Part shown: in pieces, positions 5,811 to 5,865 of the stretch | Numbering within the stretch: the stretch's first letter is position 1 | Layout: each line of letters begins with the position of its first letter | Source of the DNA: Candidatus Nitrosomarinus sp. | Lineage (GTDB): Archaea; Thermoproteota; Nitrososphaeria; Nitrososphaerales; Nitrosopumilaceae | Direction of reading: 5' to 3' | Assembly: GCA_003702465.1 (NCBI GenBank) | Contig: REGF01000067.1 | Coordinates: 1 to 5,865, forward strand | DNA: 5,865 nt | The notes under the pieces: model-generated | Databases searched by the model: none | Told to the model about the DNA's origin: nothing | What the model saw: the letters and a program-made list of their open reading frames with translations, nothing else | Position numbers and translations under genes: made by a program

Positions 5811-5865
5811 TTAAAGTGCTGCGTCTTCTGCCCAACCTTTGATGAAGATACCGTTTTTGTGAAGA
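5811..5865 (-). CDS. C-terminal end of an unidentified gene, possibly highly expressed
   Basis: The last 17 codons of a minus-strand frame are visible, ending in TAA, with the peptide LHKNGIFIKGWAEDAAL. I do not recognise the family. The frame is supported by its convergent position to tgtA, the T-rich tract just past its stop, and its codon use. AAC, GAC, CAC, TTC and ATC (twice) are used where the neighbouring genes prefer the T-ending forms, a bias often seen in highly expressed genes of AT-rich archaea. Tryptophan and acidic residues near the end argue against a membrane segment here. The rest lies beyond the right edge. Confidence 0.6.
   Translation of the reverse strand, partial: LHKNGIFIKGWAEDAAL

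Overview
The window reads as chromosomal housekeeping DNA of an AT-rich archaeon, most likely an ammonia-oxidising Nitrososphaerota (Thaumarchaeota) of the Nitrosopumilus type. The gene families are distinctly archaeal: the KEOPS subunits Kae1 and Bud32, an archaeosine-type tRNA-guanine transglycosylase, a Ygr210-type YchF GTPase and an AK6/Fap7-like nucleotide kinase. Base composition is low GC (judged by eye), genes are packed with almost no spacers, and several starts have a TATA-like box about 25-28 bp upstream and no Shine-Dalgarno, as expected for leaderless archaeal transcripts. The lineage is an inference. No rRNA, tRNA, mobile element, repeat or CRISPR array was seen, and no gene-free stretch reaches 300 bases.

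Layout, left to right. The minus strand carries a partial XTP/dITP diphosphatase (HAM1/RdgB; its C-terminus lies beyond the left edge), whose start overlaps the end of bud32. A short divergent promoter region follows, then a plus-strand gene for a 105-residue PH/GRAM-like protein. This ends 2 bp from the end of the minus-strand kae1. Upstream of kae1, 1 bp away, is the Ygr210/YchF GTPase, so GTPase-kae1 looks like one operon. A 72-bp divergent region then separates it from a plus-strand AK6/Fap7-like kinase and tgtA, which has its own box A and starts at TTG. At the right edge the last 17 codons of an unidentified minus-strand gene converge on tgtA.

The genes share a theme of translation and RNA quality. 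Kae1 and Bud32 belong to the complex that makes t6A37 in ANN-decoding tRNAs. TgtA inserts the archaeosine precursor at tRNA position 15. YchF-family GTPases associate with ribosomes, and AK6/Fap7 acts in small-subunit maturation. HAM1 removes deaminated purine nucleotides. The PH-like gene lying antisense between the two KEOPS genes is the one without an obvious role.

I do not see a wholly new system. The points most worth a second look are the altered Walker A motif of the AK6-like protein, the short TgtA without a PUA domain, cysteine substitutions in the Kae1 nucleotide site, the antisense PH-like gene splitting the KEOPS genes, and the strikingly different codon use of the fragment at the right edge.
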